From Carallia brachiata (lineage: Eukaryota > Streptophyta > Magnoliopsida > Malpighiales > Rhizophoraceae): a DNA stretch of 64,000 bases. Location of the stretch: contig JADCRB010000043.1 in NCBI GenBank assembly GCA_021464245.1, positions 805,576 to 869,575 of the forward strand, given 5' to 3'. Under the pieces are notes generated by a model. The model was not told where the DNA came from and searched no databases. It saw only the letters and a program-made list of their open reading frames with translations. Positions within the stretch are counted from its first letter, which is position 1. The number at the start of each line of letters is the position of its first letter. Positions 61,164-64,000 of the stretch are shown in pieces. The position numbers were made by a program, and so were the translations under genes.

Positions 61164-64000
61164 ATGGCACCGAAAAGGAGTACAACTGCTGCCACAAAAA
61201 AGAAGGCAACGGCTCCATTGCCTGCATCAACTACCCTACCTGGGTACGCAGGTCCAGAAACCCGGGGACGGACACAATTTCTTGCCGTCCAAACCCGAAA
61301 ATATCGAAATGGAGAGTCCACAGCTCGCACAACAGGATCTCTCCCCTGACTCTCTTGCCGCATGGAGGAGTCGATCACCCACCCCGATCGAAGTCGGGGG
61401 CAACACGACGAACCTGCTCAACAAAAATCCGACCACACAGAAGAATCAGAAGAGTTTTCTCCCCCAGTCTTTCCCGGAGCCTCATCTGTTGCCGTCATGA
61501 TGACCAACACAACCAGCACAGAGGAAAGAATTTCAGAATTGGAGAACAAAATTTTGCAGCTGATCAGAGTCGTGGAGGAAAAAGATCAACAGATCGCAGC
61601 TCTCAAAGGAAAAGCCCCGATCCAAGTTGATCCCGAATCCGCGAGGAGCAACCATATCCACCCGGTTTCACTCCAGAAGCCACACCAGCCGACGTCTTCC
61701 CTGCAGAAAAGCGACCAGGTAGTTCTACACAGCTGCCACCCTCAAATTCTGTAGCTTCGCTATCTGTTCAACAATTGCAGGAAATGATAGCCAATACGAT
61801 CCGACTGCAACAAGCTACATCCTTCCAAGGATCACAGATGTACGTCAAACCGTACACCAGACGGATCGAAAGTCTCAACATGCCCTTGGGCTACCAGCCG
61901 CCCAAATTTCAACAATTCGACGGACGAGGCGATCCCAAACAGCACATCGCCCACTTCGTTGAAACCTGCAACAACGCAGGGACTTAGGAGATCTCTTGGT
62001 GAAGCAGTTTGTTCGTTCACTCAGGGAGACCGCTTTCACCTGGTTCATAAATCTTGAACCAGAATCGATCGACAGTTGGGAACAGCTACAACGAGAGTTC
62101 CTCAACAGATTTTTCAGCACTCGAAGGACGGTAAGTATGATGGAGCTTACCAGCACCAAACAAAGGAAAGGAGAGCCCGTTGTCGAATACATCAACAGAT
62201 GGCGTGCCCTCAGCTTGGACTGCAAAGATCGCCTGACGGAGACTTCTGCCGTGGAGATGTGCATCCAGGGATGCATTGGGAGCTGTTATACATCCTGCAG
62301 GGTGTCAAACCCCGAACTTCGAAGAACTGGCGACCCGCGCACATGATATGGAGATAAGCATCCAGACTTCCGGAGGCACGGTTCCCATCCAGTTGGACCA
62401 GCAAGGGGGCAGAAGGGAGATTAAGAAACCCAACAGCTCCGGAAAAGGAAAGAAGTGATGACTGTTGAAGCCGCACCAGTAAAAGTGGGCGCCAAAGCTA
62501 AGGTAAATCCTCCGACCCAAATAACTCAGCCAAAACAACAGGAAAGGCGGAAGGTGACATTGCGAGAGTTGGAGCAGAAGCAGTATCCATTCCCCGACTC
62601 AGACGTCCCCGACATTCTTGAACAACTCTTGGAGGCGAAGCTGATCGAACTCCCAGAGTGCAAGCGGCCGAATGAAAAGGATCGAGTCAGCGATCCGAGA
62701 TTCTGCAAATATCACCGGATAGTAAGTCATCCAACCGAGAATGTTTCGTCCTGAAGGAGCTAATCATGAAGCTCAAAAGCCAGAATAAAATCATTCTGGA
62801 CCAGGAAGGTAACCTCGGCAAACCAGACCACCATCACTTCAAAACCATCAGAAGAAGTGACACACCGTAAGGAGGAGCCGCTCGACAACAAAAAGTCGAC
62901 AACGGAGAAGGTATATGAAGCTCTCCAAACCCTTCTCGCTAACCCTCAGCTGTTTATAGCTTTGCAATCAACAGAAGTGTGGCAAAATCAAGTCAGCAAT
63001 ACTCTCCAGACCTCAGCTGAATCACAGCCATCAAATGAGTCTAACTCAGCGGAGCAACAGGCGGACCAAAATCACGTCGGATGTTACTCTGCTATCTCAT
63101 TTTCAGATGAGGATCTCCTGCTGGGGTCCAAACCCCACAATCGGCCGCTGTATGTATCAGGCTATGAGAGAACAGAAGGTCCGACGTATTCTGATCGACG
63201 ATGGTTTGACAGTCAATATTATCCCAAAATCCACCATAAAGGAGCTCGGCATCGGCATTGATGAATTATCAGACAGCCGCTTGATGATTCATGGCTTTAA
63301 TCAAGGAGGACAGAAAGCAATTGGGATGATTCGCTTGGAGCTAACTATCGGTAATCTCACTTCTAGCACTCTATTTCACGTGATTGATGCACGTACCACA
63401 TATAAGATGTTGCTAGGACGACCGTGGATTCATGGAAATGGAGTTGTGCTCTCAAGCCTGCATCAGTGCTTCAAGTACTACAATGGTGGCGTTCAAAAGG
63501 TCAATGCTGACTTAAAGCCGTTCGATGATGCTGAATCACATTTGGCGGATGCAGTCTTTCTACACTGACACAGACAATCCGGAGATCATTCCGTCAAAAG
63601 CTACTTGGACTGGGGGCATCCACAAAAAGGGAAAAAGCTGTCGAAGAACCTGCCAATGCCCAACCCAGGCTCCAACAAATGAAAAGCTGCCACAGCCTGC
63701 TGAACTCGTCCGAAGGATGTTGCATCTTCAAGCTCCACTCCAGTCCTACGCTATGTGCCGAAGTCACGACGCTCAGAAGGTCAACCCCCTTTCTCTTATT
63801 GTATTGATCTTAAACAGGAGCAAGGTCATAGCCAACCCAAAACAAAGGAGCTGCACAACCTGAAGGAGACTTACACTCTGCCGATACCAAAGATTGAGCC
63901 GGTTTTGTCTTCAAAACCATTAAAAGGCTTCGTCAAACCACACACGGGGGCAGTCGAAGGCGGCTCACTTCCAGAAAGAAGAACACATGAAGGATTTGAT
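61164..64000 (+). pseudogene. gag-protease polyprotein of the LTR element, frameshifted
   Basis: Gag starts at 61164 with a basic Ser/Thr/Lys-rich N-terminus. A coiled-coil stretch follows (TEERISELENKILQLIRVVE, about 61517-61576), then the retrotransposon gag core with 'GYQPPKFQQFDGRGDPKQHI' (about 61890-61949) and 'FLNRFFSTRRTVSMMELT' (about 62100-62153). A spacer with a 'PFPDSDVP' motif comes next. A protease-like domain spans about 63100-63500, with 'ILIDDG' at the site where aspartic proteases have D-S/T-G, then 'LLGRPWIHGNG'. The frame is broken repeatedly: near 61625-61700, 61987, 62262, 62325, 62738, 62810, 63165 and 63555. Most are single-base deletions and one looks like an insertion. 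The element may be dead, or the breaks may be consensus errors like those in the host genes. No zinc-knuckle motif was found. Confidence 0.85.

Larger units (their letters stand above)
60252..64000 (+). mobile_element. Ty3/gypsy-type LTR retrotransposon, 5' part, runs off the window
   Basis: In order: LTR, primer-binding site, A-rich spacer, gag and an aspartic-protease-like domain. Reverse transcriptase, integrase and the 3' LTR would lie beyond 64000. The superfamily call rests on the gag type and gag-protease order typical of plant gypsy elements; without reverse transcriptase the lineage cannot be fixed. Confidence 0.85.

Overview
This 64 kb window is AT-rich nuclear DNA from a flowering plant, almost certainly a dicot that keeps the symbiosis regulator NSP2. 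The evidence is GT-AG introns, TATA-box promoters, dense short transposons (MITEs, SINE-like copies), a Ty3/gypsy-type LTR element, and genes with clear Arabidopsis relatives. I cannot name the species from sequence alone.

Layout. 1-1.2 kb: degenerate AT-rich repeat. 2.5-7.4 kb (+): seven-exon gene for a DIS3L2-type 3'-5' exoribonuclease (SOV). 7.4-22.3 kb: repeat-rich intergenic DNA with MITE, SINE-like and hAT-type insertions. 22.5-24.0 kb (+): intronless GRAS regulator NSP2 with a miR171h-like target site. 24-29 kb: intergenic, ending in a Mutator-type MITE directly upstream of the next gene. 29.2-31.6 kb (+): kynurenine/glutamine aminotransferase-like gene. 31.6-41 kb: nested MITEs and tandem duplications. 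41.4-43.4 kb (+): three-exon membrane-anchored MORN-repeat protein. 43.4-55.3 kb: intergenic, including a complete hAT-type MITE with a tRNA-like module. 55.3-59.6 kb (-): YbaK/ProX-type aminoacyl-tRNA deacylase gene that I assembled from twelve small exons; one exon is scrambled. 60.2-64 kb (+): 5' LTR, primer-binding site and gag-protease part of a Ty3/gypsy-type element that runs off the window.

The genes are unrelated in function (mRNA decay, symbiotic transcription, amino-acid metabolism, an unknown MORN protein, tRNA proofreading). From memory, three of them (MORN protein, aminotransferase, SOV) match the neighbours At1g77660, At1g77670 and At1g77680. The window therefore looks like an ancestral gene block stretched by transposons, with NSP2 inside it.

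Two results stand out. First, reading-frame breaks in SOV, the aminotransferase, the deacylase and gag are nearly all small deletions (1-2 bases), while NSP2 and the MORN gene are intact. This looks more like deletion-biased consensus error than true decay. Second, three copies of one hAT-type MITE family each have a perfect 8-bp target duplication, and two copies of a Mutator-type MITE each have a perfect 10-bp one. I found no convincing novel multi-gene system.
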